Shown piece after piece: positions 35,610 through 46,090 of a stretch of DNA of 64,000 bases (position 1 is its first letter; every line of letters begins with the position of its first letter). The notes below the pieces were generated by a model. It was given only the letters and a program-made list of their open reading frames with translations. It was not told the origin of the DNA and made no database searches. Both the position numbers and the translations under genes were made by a program. This DNA is from Escallonia rubra (Eukaryota > Streptophyta > Magnoliopsida > Escalloniales > Escalloniaceae): positions 1 to 64,000 of the forward strand of contig JAVXUO010002999.1 of the NCBI GenBank assembly GCA_033065855.1. Reading direction: 5' to 3'.

Positions 35610-36311
35610 AAAAACGTCATCTGTCGTTTTGGAGTACCAAGAGATTTGGTCGTTGATAACGAAAAACAATTTGACAACAACAACTTCCGAACCTTTTATA
35701 CGAATCTTTCGATCGATTTGAGATTCACTTCTGTAGCTCATCCACAATCCAATGGCCAGACTGAAAATATGAATCGAAGCATCCTACAAGGGTTGAAAAA
35801 GAAGCTAGACGAAGCTAAAGGCGCATGGGTGGACGAACTCCCCAAAGTGTTGTGGGCTTATCGAACAACTCCACATTCAGTCACAGGGGAAACGCCTTTC
35901 TTACTCTGCTATGGAACGGAAGCAATGTTGCCAGTTGAGATAGGAGTTCCAACAATACGGGCCTTACACTTCAACGAAGTAAACAACGAAGTTGGACTCC
36001 GCGCAAATCTCGATTTGGTAGAAGAAGCTCGAACTGAAGCCCATACACGATCTGTTGTCATAAAACAACGAGTCGCACGGTATTACAATCAAAGAGTCCA
36101 ATCCAAGCAGTTTAACGAAGGGGATTTAGTCCTTCGCAAATTAGAAGTCTCAAATCCAAAAGCAGCAACGGGAAAATTATCTCCAAATTGGGAAGGACCC
36201 TACCGTGTGATAAAGGTGCTCAAACCGGGCGCCTACGCACTGGGAACACTTTCTGGAGAATCCATCCCTCGTACTTGGAATGCGCAGAACTTACACAGAT
36301 ATTACCAGTAG
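35610..36311 (+). pseudogene. Integrase C-terminal half of the Tat-type element
   Basis: Continues in the same frame after the TGA. The second catalytic Asp is in VVDNEKQF (family form SDNGTQF) and the catalytic Glu is in GQTENMNRS. The usual GKLSPNWEGPYRV block is followed by the end of pol at TAG (36309-36311). No chromodomain is present, as expected for Tat elements. The protein would insert element DNA into the host genome. Confidence 0.87.
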
Positions 36312-36502
36312 TGTCTTGGCCCGAGCAATGACACTTCCTTTTTTGGGGGATAAGGAGCACAGACCTTACCAGAGCTCAAAGATCTTAGAAATAGTCTCTA
36401 GCATATTTTTTCGAATAAATGGGTTGTAAAGCAATCCAGTGTAAACTTTATCTTTTGCTCGAGCAATAAAGTTATTTTTCTCAGTATTGTTGTTGTAATG
36501 TA

Positions 36503-36690
36503 AGCTTAGCCAAAACATTACAGAGTGATGGCCGAACACTCTTCCCGAACAGAGTGCAAGCTTAGCCAAAACATTCTGTCCGAACAGAATGATGGCCGAG
36601 CACTCTGCCCGGACAGAGTGATAAGCTTAGCCAAAACATTCTGTCCGAACAGAGTGATGGCCGAACACTCTGCCCGAACAGAGTGCATAA
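36503..36690. repeat. Hairpin-bearing tandem repeats downstream of pol
   Basis: About three units of 56-65 bp, each starting agcttagccaaaacatt and holding small hairpins such as cattctgtccgaacagaatg (7-bp stem) and cactctgcccgaacagagtg. The same ccgaaca/gagtg vocabulary is expanded at 42911-43660 on the other side of the antisense gene. Confidence 0.8.
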
Positions 36691-37035
36691 CTCTTGGGTT
36701 TTATAAAAATACAAGGGAGGCCAAACGGATTAGCTACAGATCTAAATCCGTGAAAAAACAAAAGTTAATGGGGGCATCGTCACTCCACCAAAGCTTTTGC
36801 TTCTTCGAAATATCGGCCGAGCGAGGGTGCTCGACTTCTTTGCTGACTCTTTAACTGACGATTAAAGGGTTTGAGTCAAAGTAAAAATGAATAATGCTAT
36901 GTGAATGGTAAACACAAACCACGAGAAACACATAGTACAACAAAATGCCATAAAATAAAAGATAGAGTTTTACAATAAGCCCTTAAGAGGGCATCAAAAT
37001 TCTGTCTAAACAAAGCAAAGAGCCTAGATACAAAT

Positions 37036-40000
37036 CTAAGCCTCGGGGGCATCACCAGAAGGACCTTCCCCTAGAAGATGAGAAACTGCAGCATCCCCTA
37101 CCTCCGAAGGCATAGCAGTCTCTCCAGATGGAGACACTACCGCAGGCATAACAAAGTCATCCAACGGCATGTCAGGGAAGCGCTCAACGAACATCTCCTT
37201 GGCCTTCATGAAGCCCATCTCATAGATCTCCAAGCCATCATCTGTCCGCTTTTTTAGCCATTCATCCTCAGCGTTCCCATCCAAGAAGTCGCGGATGCCT
37301 TGGTCTCGAGCTTTGGTCACCTCTTCTGCAGTCTTCCTTTTAACTCGATCCAGCCTCTTCTCCAGAGTCACAATGTGAGCAAGATGTTCTTCCTCTTGCC
37401 TGCTCAGCTCTTCAGCACGATGGGTGGCCTCTTGTGCCTCCTTAACGGCTTCCCTCTTCAGATGGGCCTCCTCGGCCGCCACCTGCCTTGCCATCTCAAA
37501 GCGAGAAAGCATCTCAGATCCACTAGCGTACATCTGGAATGAAGATTGGAACTATCAGCTAAATGAAAAATGAAGACATAACAGAAACCTAGTTGAGACA
37601 AAGGACGTTACCGTATAAACAGCCTGGGCAAAAGAGCAGGCAAAGGTCTCGTGTGTCTGAGTCTGGAAAACCTCCTTATCTCGAGGAATAATTCCATGAA
37701 GAAGATGTTGCTCCGAGACTTGGCTGTCCGGCATCCCAAGGTCATCACGCCTAAGTGTCCATCTCAGACGAAAGATGGGATCATCTTCGATAGACACTTG
37801 CTCAAGGATCCGTGGAGAGCGTTCTGGAGGAGTGACTTTAGTCCTCTTAGGAGCAGGGGGCAACTCCACACTTGGCTGCTTCTCCTTTCGCTTCCCCTTA
37901 GCTTTCTGGAGAACGCCAAAGAAGCCTCCCTGTTGCGATTTTCCACTTCCGCTAGCCATCTCTGCAATGAAGAAAGAAATCAATACGGAAAACAACATTG
38001 AAATCAAGTCTAATTCAATGTCTTTTACAAAGCACACCTAGAGGGACGGTCTCAGCAGAGGACACGCTATGAATAGCAGGAGGAGGAAGATGAATCTGAA
38101 GACCAGCTGGAATGGGCTTTGGAGGTATAATCTTCGCCCACTCCAATTGCTCCTCCGAAAGAGGCTCATCTATACAAAGACAACCTTGAAGTTTAATATG
38201 ACTAAGTATGTGCTTAGTCTGGTTGTTGTTGGTAGTAGGCTTGCCAGGATTTTCGAAATCCTTACAGAAAGGATTCCACACTCTGTCAAAAGGAAGCTCC
38301 CCCTTGTCCAGTCGACCAACGAAGAAGTATCTAGAATGCCAGCCTTTATTTGACTTCGGGCCTCCTTTCAGAAGTCGTTGCCTACTATGAATGTAATACC
38401 ATCCCGGGCAGTTGGCGACTCCTTTGACGAAACAGATTTCAAAGAAGACTCTCATAAAATCTGTTGCATCTGGTTTGTAGCCTGAAGTCTGGACCAAATA
38501 TATAAGACCGGCAAGCTTCTTCCAACCATTTGGAACAAGCTGCTCGGGAGCCATGCGATAATGCTCAAAGAAACGAAGAGCAAAAGGATGAAGAGGAAGT
38601 CTATACCCAGACTTCACCTACTCTTCGTAGACACCCGTTTCAAACTTTGTGCCATAGTTAGCTGGTTCACCCAAACCAGGAAGCCGAGCATACCAACCTT
38701 CGGAAAGAGGATATTCTCGAAGTAAATCCTGCAAATCTTCAGTGAACATCTTACTGGACTTCTCGTCAGCAGTATACCAAGGCTTGGGATTAGCCTTATC
38801 CTCGGCCTGATCCTTTACATCTCCTAAAGGATTCTTTCTAGACAAAGATTGCGAAGGTTGAGAAGATGAAGGTGGTAATGGTTGAAAGGATGAAGGTTGG
38901 AATGGTTGAGAAGTTGAAGGTAGTGGAGGTTGTGGATTCGAAGTCCCAACTTCACTTTCTGAAGTCAAAACTCGTTCTGAACTTGTAATACCCCGAACCT
39001 AGGCTTAACCGGTTATTATTACTTTAGCAACAGTTTCTAAGAGTGATGTTCTTTTGAGTTTTTAGCGACGAATTTGGGGAGCATTATAATGATGATCTTT
39101 AGCGATAATTTTAGAGTCATAAGTAAAATTTAACGATAGCAAATATTATTGATATTGATTAATGTCGTTGGCAAGGATTAGCGTTAACTGGTATTTTCTC
39201 TAGAAACCTTTAGCGACAATTTTATACATATAGTTAGCGTCGATATTTTATTAGCAACTTTAGTTACGAATTAGTGTAGCGGGGTTAAGTAATAACCCGT
39301 TAAATTCTTTTAATACGTCACCTTTCATAAATAACTATTTTGGATATTTTTGTAACCATGAAAGTACCGGGTAGAATTTAAATGGCTCGCGAATTGGTAG
39401 GGGGACTTATTGTAATTAAACAACCTAGGGTTGATATATATTTGCATATTCTTCATGGGTCAGCCGACCCTAAGCTGCCACACGTCTGGAAACGGCAAAG
39501 CAGAAAGAGGGAGAGTAAAGGAAGAATTTCGGGCAAAAGAGAGCAAAGGAAGGTTTTTCCCGGTGGAACTATCGGTAAGATCCTCACCTTCTCTATGAAT
39601 CAATCTATGTTAGAGTGGTTATGGGGTTTACGCAGAGTGTTGAGCGTGAGTATATATTCTGTGTATGTATAATTAGGCTAGGTGTTTTCAGATTGAGTTA
39701 GTTGGTTTCAACGGGAGTGAGATTCTTGCGGGCAGAAGAGCACACTGCCGTGAGGCAGCGGGCTCAAGAGCAAGGCCGCCGTGGGCAGCATATACGTGTG
39801 GAGGGAGTGTACCCATGAATGAAAGGAGGAAGAGAAGGTGCGGTGGAGTGAGACTGCCAAGGAGAGCTTGCAACTGCTGTATGTGTGCGTGTGTAATGGG
39901 TGTGTTCATGGCACGAAGTGGTGAAGTAAAAACCCACTGTTGCAAGGCAGCGAATGGGAGCGGTGTTGAGAACAAGGTGGTGTGTAGTTGTTCATGGGAG

Positions 40001-42616
40001 TTTTGTGTCTCGGCAGCAAGGAGGAGAGGTTGGTACAGGTATAAGGGTATATGAAAATTGGCTTTGTTGTGACTTGGGTTTGGAAGATTATGGTTTGGGA
40101 AAAGGAAAAATGAAGCCAAGTCAGTAGTTTTGGATGGTGATGGAAAATGTAGGTGAATGAATGAGAGGTGAAAACCAAGGAGTGTGGTGCAAATATTTGT
40201 GTGGGTGTAAATCAAAGAAATGGGTACCTGTGTGTATACTAATGTGAGAAGTGGGCTGTGAGAATGATTTTGGCAAGAGGAAACAAGCTACTGCCGCAAG
40301 GCAGTAGCTGAAAATGGTGATGAGGAGTATAATGGGTCTATGTGAGTTATGCATTCAATGCGTGTCAATGGGGCATGGCAGATTAACATAAATATATATG
40401 GGTGTGTTGCTGTGTGTTTTGGTTGTATGGGAATACATGAGCATGAGTGTGTTGGATATATGTGTGTAAGTGGCTTGAGTGTGTGTATGAAGGTGTAGAT
40501 TTAGTGTGTTAATGGAGTGAATTCTAATGTGCTAGGGGTGAAAGGCAAGCTGTGTGAACAGTAGCTATGTGTTCTGGGTTTGGACAGGAGAAGAAGATAA
40601 TGAACAGTAGCTATGTTCTGCGTGAACAGTACACTGTGCTTGCACAGTTGTACCACATGGCTGTTGGGTATCGTAAACTTGTCAAAAAATGTTCAAACTT
40701 TACAGAAAGGATCATAGGATAATTATAGAATTACTGTTAAAATTTCATATTTTTCTGATATCATATGTATTTTTAATATTTTTGGCAAGCTTAGATTTGT
40801 AAAATTCTTTTGGAGCCCTCACACCCATGGAAATGTTTTGGAAAAATTAGAATAATTGTTTTATGTTATAAATACTTTCCAGTTTAAGTTTCGTAATCGT
40901 TAGAGTTGATTTGCTATAATTTCAGTATCGCATTATTTTTAGCAAAACGAATATTTGAAAAATAGTTTTAATGCTTCTTAATTTCTGATTTCAATTCATA
41001 TGATTTTTATACATATTTTAAGGTTGTTAAAAAAATTATGGGACTTTATTTTCAGCTAGAAGCAATTTTGGCAATCCATGGGTTTTTATTGCATTTAAAG
41101 AAATTATTTTAATTCAAAAATTCAGAAAATTCATATCATGACTTTTATTAATGATTTAAGCCATAAAAGTGTTTTAGTGTAAATTATTATAAATCTTAGA
41201 GTGTCATTACACATTAAGGAGTGTACGGGATTTTCGGGTAAGTTGGCCGCGTGCGAGGCGCGCTTTGAGTTGAGCGATTTCGGAGTTAGAAGTGAGTATG
41301 TGGTGAGTAATTGATATTAGGTTTATAGTAATGTAGAATAGATTGTATTCTAACAAATGAATTGCCAATCTAGGTTAATTCAGAGAATATTGATCGAGGT
41401 TTGGTAGCATTGCGTAACTATCCAGGTAAGTACTCCTGCCATATTCCTCCGTATACCCTATTTTCCGTTTATGTATATGTATGAATGAATTGTTCCAATT
41501 AGAAGTTTTAAAGCCTTTTACATGCTACTGCTTTTGTGTAAATTGTTTGATGAGAAAATGCATAAAAAATGCCATGGAATGTTTTATATGAGTAGTGTTT
41601 TAAAGTTGGCTTATGTTGAATGAGACGGTATTTCTGCCTTGGTTGTTGCGCCCCATATCCACGGGGGAAAGTTGGATTGTTGGGTCCTGGTCAACGGGAC
41701 GATACGTTGACGCACAGTACTGTTGCTCGTGGTGCGCCATTGCGTCCACATATGTATCCCGGATGAAGGAGGGATTGTGTGCCCTAGTCAGGGGGGCGCA
41801 TACCCTGACCAAATAATGTTCATCCCAGGTGGAGTAGGGATTGTGGGCCCTAGTCAGGGGGGAACGTACGCTGACCGCAACATACCCATATGTTATGATG
41901 AACTGTGATAGTTGTTAATAAGCCTACTTGATGTCATACTTCGTTTCTGAGAATCTTGGATGAATTGCTTTCAAAAAGTCTATATATGTATAGTATCTCT
42001 TGTGAAAATGTTTACCAGTTTTAAATTGAAGAAAACCGTGGCATGTTTCATGTTTTTATGAATCCCAAAACTATTTTAGGAATATGGTATGTGTATTTAC
42101 TGGGCCCCAAGCTCATTCTTTTAAATATTTTTCAGGCGATGATCTAGATGGAACCGGTACTGATGAAGGCCACGAGGAATTACAGTAGCCGACTGCTAGA
42201 GGAGTCGTAGTCCTCTTAAATTATTTAATAAGTCTTTAGGTGGTATGCTAGTACTAAATTTGTAATCTAAGATTTTTTTTTTTTTTTTGGAGCTTAGATG
42301 TCCACCGGATTTAAAATGATCTATGTTAGTTGTTAAACAAGGAATTTCATTAGAGATTTATTGAGAAATTTTAAGCATGATTTTAGAAACCTTATTAAGG
42401 AGATAGATTTAAATTACTTGGTTACAGGTTCTTGTGTACAGGTTGTTGTAAGGCCTGGCAGAGCCCTAAATTGGAGTCTATTGGGTCTACGGCCGGTCAC
42501 GTGCCTAGCTCGCGGGCCTACCCGTGGGTTCGAGTCATGACAGAACTCGAAGATGAGCTACTACTTAATGCTATATTCTCTTGAGGAGACGAAACAGACA
42601 CTGAAGTGTCGGTCAT
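37036..42616 (-). pseudogene. Spliced antisense gene of the Tat-type element (Transposase_28-like domain)
   Basis: A three-exon gene opposite to gag-pol. Exon 1 starts at ATG 42616, is split by the solo LTR (38984-42542) and resumes from 38983 to 38038. Exon 2 is 37961-37612 and exon 3 is 37533-37036. Introns begin GT, end AG and keep the frame (phase 1, then phase 0). The original product would be about 620 residues: a Ser/Pro/Gln-rich N terminus, a domain like the plant 'putative gypsy type transposon' family (YPLSEGWYARLPGLG, GYRLPLHPFALRFFEHYRM, NKGWHSRYFFV), a basic Lys-rich stretch, a coiled coil (exon 3, about 80 residues) and an acidic tail. A TAG at 38620-38618 interrupts the domain. 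Function is unknown. Such antisense frames are known in Tat elements; calling this a gene rests on the splice sites, TATA box and frame continuity. Confidence 0.8.
38979..42547 (+). mobile_element. Solo LTR (3.56 kb) of a second retrotransposon, nested in the Tat element
   Basis: The insert is 38984-42542, beginning TGTAATACCCCG and ending GAGTCATGACA (TG...CA). It is flanked by the exact 5-bp duplication GAACT at 38979-38983 and 42543-42547. It contains no gag-pol motif, primer site or polypurine tract, so it is a solo LTR left by LTR-LTR recombination. The length and termini fit long-LTR chromoviruses of the Del/Tekay type; that assignment is inference. Inside are a duplicated motif around gccctagtcaggggg (41783 and 41850) and a T run at 42273. 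Open frames within it show no domain. Confidence 0.88.
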
Positions 42617-42748
42617 ATTTTCTACTACAACTAGGAAACTATGAAAAACTTGAAGTGCTGAACAGAAATGGTAGAAGAAAAGACTTACTTGCAGAGTAAT
42701 GTGCTCCCAAAAATTTTTGAGTGAAGGTAAAATGAAGTGAAAGTTCTC

Positions 42749-42756
42749 TTTTTATA
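42749..42756 (-). promoter_or_regulatory. TATA box of the antisense gene
   Basis: On the minus strand tctctataaaaagagaac contains tataaaaa about 135 bp before the ATG at 42616. This predicts a start site near 42720 and a leader of about 100 bases. It lies between the antisense coding start and the 64-bp repeat block, so that block would be upstream promoter sequence. Confidence 0.6.
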
Positions 42757-42910
42757 GAGAAACACCAAGTAACCGCTTCTTGGCAGACGCAACGGTTCGT
42801 TTACCCCACACGTGTCACAAGCTGAAGAGTAGAGAAGCTTGAAAATTTTCAAATTCCCGCTCAAAAAACATTAATAGAGAACGAGACACGTGGAAGGAAC
42901 CAAGACGACG

Positions 42911-43660
42911 GCCGAGCAGAATTATGCCCGAGCAGAATCTCGTCCGAACACTCTGCCCGAGCAGAGTGACAACGGCCGAGCAGAATTCAGCCCGAGCAGA
43001 ATCTCGTCCGAACACTCTGACCGTGCAAAGTGACAACGGCCGAGCAGAATTTAGCCCGAGCAGAATCTCGTCCGAACACTCTGCCCGAGCAGAGTGACAA
43101 CGGCCGAGCAGAATTATGCCCGAGCAGAATCTCGTTCGAACACTCTGCCCGAGTGGAGTGACAACGGCCGAGCAGAATTATGCCCGAGCAGAATCTCGTC
43201 CGAACACTCTGCCCGAGCAGAGTGACAATGGCCGAACAAAAGTCTGCCCGAGCAGAATCCTGTCCGAACAGAACCATGTTCGAGCAGAATATGGTCTGAG
43301 CAGAATTATGCCCGAGCAGAATCTCGTCCAAACACTCTGCCCAAGCAGAGTGACAATGGCCGAGTAGAATTATGCCCGAGCAGAGTGACAATGGCCAAGT
43401 AGAATTATGCCCGAGCAGAGTGACAATGGCCAAGTAGAATTATGCCCGAGCAGAATCTCGTCCGAACACTCTATCCGAGCAGAGTGACAATGGCCGAACA
43501 GAAGTCTGCCCGAGCAGAATCCTATCCGAACAGAACCATGTCCGAGCAGAATATGGTCCAAGCAGAATCCTTTCTGAACAGAATTATGTCCGAGCAGAAT
43601 TTGGTCCGAGCAGAACCATGTCCGAACAGAACCCTGTCCGAGCAGGCACTTTTTGAATAT
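42911..43660. repeat. 64-bp tandem repeat array with hairpins, upstream of the antisense gene
   Basis: Five units of exactly 64 bp start at 42911, 42975, 43039, 43103 and 43167 (each gccgagcagaatt...). After 43231 the units degenerate into shorter cgagcagaat/ccgaacagaa words up to about 43660. Each full unit contains cactctgcccgagcagagtg or a close variant, a perfect 8-bp inverted repeat around a 4-base loop. Repetitive open frames on both strands across this block are artefacts of the repeat period. Confidence 0.9.
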
Positions 43661-43758
43661 TTGAAATGTCAGACAAACAGGTTCAATTCTGTTTTTGGCA
43701 TATTTCGCTATCGCCAGTGGAAAAGGTGTGCTTCCACCCGCTTCATTAAAACGCTGGT

Positions 43759-43770
43759 AAAAGCAGGGGG
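43759..43770 (+). other. Polypurine tract
   Basis: aaaagcaggggg lies four bases before the 3' LTR, in the position that primes plus-strand DNA synthesis. One pyrimidine interrupts it. Confidence 0.65.
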
Positions 43771-43774
43771 CATA

Positions 43775-44218
43775 TGATATAGCTAAAAATATCCCTCCAA
43801 TCTACAGACGACACGTGGCAGTTGTGACACGTAACCCATGCTGGCTCATTACTGATATGGCACTTACCATATCAGTCACCGGAGAGAATCCTAAAGAAGC
43901 TCTGACTCTATCAGCAGAAATCAATATGGGATCCTCTAAGGATCCTAATGAGATTCTGATTAGAGTTGACTGAAGCCCAGTCCTACTAGGACTCCTCCTA
44001 TTACCACTATATAAAGGGGTCAAGCCCCCTCAGGTAAAGACAAGTTCACACACATACACATTGTGTAATATTGCTATTCAGAGTTCTACCTTGTTAGCCT
44101 TCTCTGACTTAAGCATCGGAGCGTTCCCCCGCCGGAACCCTACCCGGCGGTCACTCCGTGTTCTCTTTTGCAGGCCTGATTTTTGGTGTTGTTCCCTATC
44201 CAGTTTTTAGCTGCAACA
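43775..44218 (+). repeat. 3' LTR of the Tat-type element
   Basis: 444 bp, same ends as the 5' LTR, 9 substitutions by eye (seven transitions, two transversions) and no indel. It is followed by the target duplication GATGT. Confidence 0.95.
44008..44015 (+). promoter_or_regulatory. TATA box in the 3' LTR
   Basis: tatataaa as in the 5' LTR. Transcription from here would run out of the element toward the 3' end of the MYB gene on the opposite strand, so it could produce antisense RNA of that gene. Confidence 0.6.
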
Positions 44219-44526
44219 GATGTATTCTGTCAAAAAGACAGCATGATAGTCATAGACTCGTAGTTGCATGCTCCATACAGGAATTGAAAAACTAAATCAA
44301 CAGACCAACTCGTTGATGATCTTCTTATGATGAACTGAACTATACTTGCAGCTTCTCATGCTTGCTCAGGAACAACAACTGAATAAGAAAGATCGCTTAT
44401 TGGACATCTTACATAAAGAAACAAATACAAACCAGATTAGGAATCAACACATTCTCCCTAAGAAAGGTGGGAGAAATAGACACCTAATGGTGATGCATCA
44501 TATATATACATGTAGTTCTCGGCCCT

Positions 44527-45773
44527 CTAGGTAATCGTCTGGTTGAATAGCTCAATACCATCATTATAATAATATGATGGCATAATTTCCCCCTCCACCA
44601 AGTCTGACCAGTGATCGAATGACGTATCCAACAAGAAAGGCTCAGTCCAGAAATTCTGAATGGGTTCGCAATATGACTCGAATGAATTTATACTGTCTTC
44701 TGCTGCCCAGTTGAGGCCACTGAATACTGCATAATCACAGTATGAGGAGGAGACTGATCCACTAGAAGTTTGTTCAGCAGGCAGCGGGTTGCTTTCTGAA
44801 GTCTGCTGAGATGGAGAATCGGATAATATATGAGGTGAAGTTTCACTAGCAGATTGTTCTATGACCTGCGCTTCTTTGGGATTTGATTTCGCTCGTTTCT
44901 TTAGATGGGTGTGCCAGTAGTTCTTTATTTCGTTGTCCGTTCTACCGGGTAATTTTTCTGCCATGGCTGACCACCTGTACATCAGAAAGGGCACACGACT
45001 TCAGTATTGGTGTATAAGTTGTCAATCAATACATGGCTTCGTTTATTAATTCTAATGAAGTTCAGAAGGTAAAAGTGCACACACTTAGTTCCCAAATCAT
45101 CATGTAATTTCAAAATGAGATCCTCTTCTTCTTTGCTGTAATTGCCTCGTTTTACATTTGGGCGCAGGTAATTCATCCACCTCAGTCTGCAACTCTTCCC
45201 ACATCTAGGTAGACCTGAAAGATAAAATTAGGTTAAAATCTACCCCATTTCCTATTCCTTGCATCCACAGTTTTGTTTGCTATAGAAACCTAGAAAGAAC
45301 TAAAACATGTGTAACAACAGTACCAAGGAGCAAATATTCATTGATAATTAATGTGCTAATAGTCCTGATCGTTTGGAAGCATTAGATCAGAAGCTTTTCG
45401 CAAAAGAAAAGAAATGCAGGTAATATCTGAAACATATTCCCATCTATAACGCTTGAGCTTCTCTTCTTACAAATATGTCCCTAACCCTAACTGATCTGCT
45501 TACACAATCTAATGGCCACTCTTGGAGGGGGGGAAAGGGCGTTTCGAGGGGAAGAAGATGTAAAATATTCCGTCCAAATTAAAGAGTCTTTTGTTAGATC
45601 TTCAGAAGGGAGGGAATCAAAGTGAAGAAAGTGTCTCTACCGGCAAATTTGGGAAGTTGGCGCCAGTTCCAGTGGCCATATCTCTGGATGTAAGCTCTCA
45701 ACTTATCGTCTTCCTCCTTACTCCATGCCCCTTTCTTCAGTCCATTTTTGTCAAAGCAAGGAGTTCTCACCAT
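44527..45773 (-). CDS. R2R3-MYB transcription factor, three exons
   Basis: Exons on the minus strand: 45773-45641, 45214-45085 and 44974-44527. Both introns are GT-AG and in the classical R2R3-MYB positions (phase 1 after KFAG, phase 2 inside the Lys of GTKW). The 236-residue product starts at [18 protein letters not shown]2 (about residues 12-62) has the Trp residues W17, W37 and W57. R3 (about 65-113) has Tyr at the first Trp position, then W89 and W108, ending [13 protein letters not shown]3 does not match the bHLH-binding signature. The C terminus is Ser/Gln/Pro-rich and then acidic ([20 protein letters not shown]), suggesting an activation region. By eye it is nearest to the MYB13/14/15 stress-related group; this is not certain. 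The frame upstream of MVRT is open, but the TATA position supports this Met. The gene looks intact. Confidence 0.9.
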
Positions 45774-45845
45774 TGTTTTGAGAGCAATAAGATTACTGCC
45801 TCCAGACAACTCTACACACACACCCCGCATTTGCACTTCAGTTGG

Positions 45846-45853
45846 TATTTATA
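45846..45853 (-). promoter_or_regulatory. TATA box of the MYB gene
   Basis: On the minus strand gcgtataaataccaac contains tataaata, 73-80 bp upstream of the ATG at 45773. That predicts a leader of roughly 45 bases and supports the chosen start. Confidence 0.75.
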
Positions 45854-46090
45854 CGCATAAAACGTCAACGAAACCGCGTAAGGAATATAATAGTGACTAT
45901 CAACCTTCCACGAGGGAGGGACTGCTTACGAACCCGTGGGTCCGCAAAACAAGAAGATGGAACAGAAGAGAGATTCTTATGCTGCCTTGTGCACACTCAG
46001 CTCGTACAAGACAAAATTTGAAGGGTTAATCGAAGGAAACACTCTAAATAGTTGATGCCAAAGAAAGTGGATTCGTACCTACGTGGAGGT

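Larger units (their letters stand above)
30297..44223 (+). mobile_element. Tat-type Ty3/gypsy LTR retrotransposon, complete but decayed
   Basis: The element is 30302-44218 (13.9 kb) between 444-bp LTRs that start TGATATAGC and end GCTGCAACA. The exact 5-bp duplication GATGT lies at 30297-30301 and 44219-44223. Order: 5' LTR, primer site, gag, protease, RT, RNase H, a second (archaeal-type) RNase H, integrase, tandem repeats, an antisense gene, a second tandem repeat block, polypurine tract, 3' LTR. A second RNase H before integrase marks the Tat lineage, and extra antisense frames downstream of pol are known in that lineage. LTRs differ at 9 of 444 positions by eye. A 3.56-kb solo LTR sits inside. 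Multiple stops and frameshifts mean it is not autonomous now. Confidence 0.93.

Noticed and set aside
37555..38037. Reading the antisense exon 2 as a separate gene with its own start near 38037
   Set aside because: The first part of that frame is intron sequence. The acceptor site at 37962 and the phase match with exon 1 fit one spliced gene.
42987..43433. Repetitive open frames on both strands with LLGHNS or PEQNLV-type motifs
   Set aside because: They follow the 64-bp tandem repeat of the Tat element and occur on both strands. No protein family is involved.
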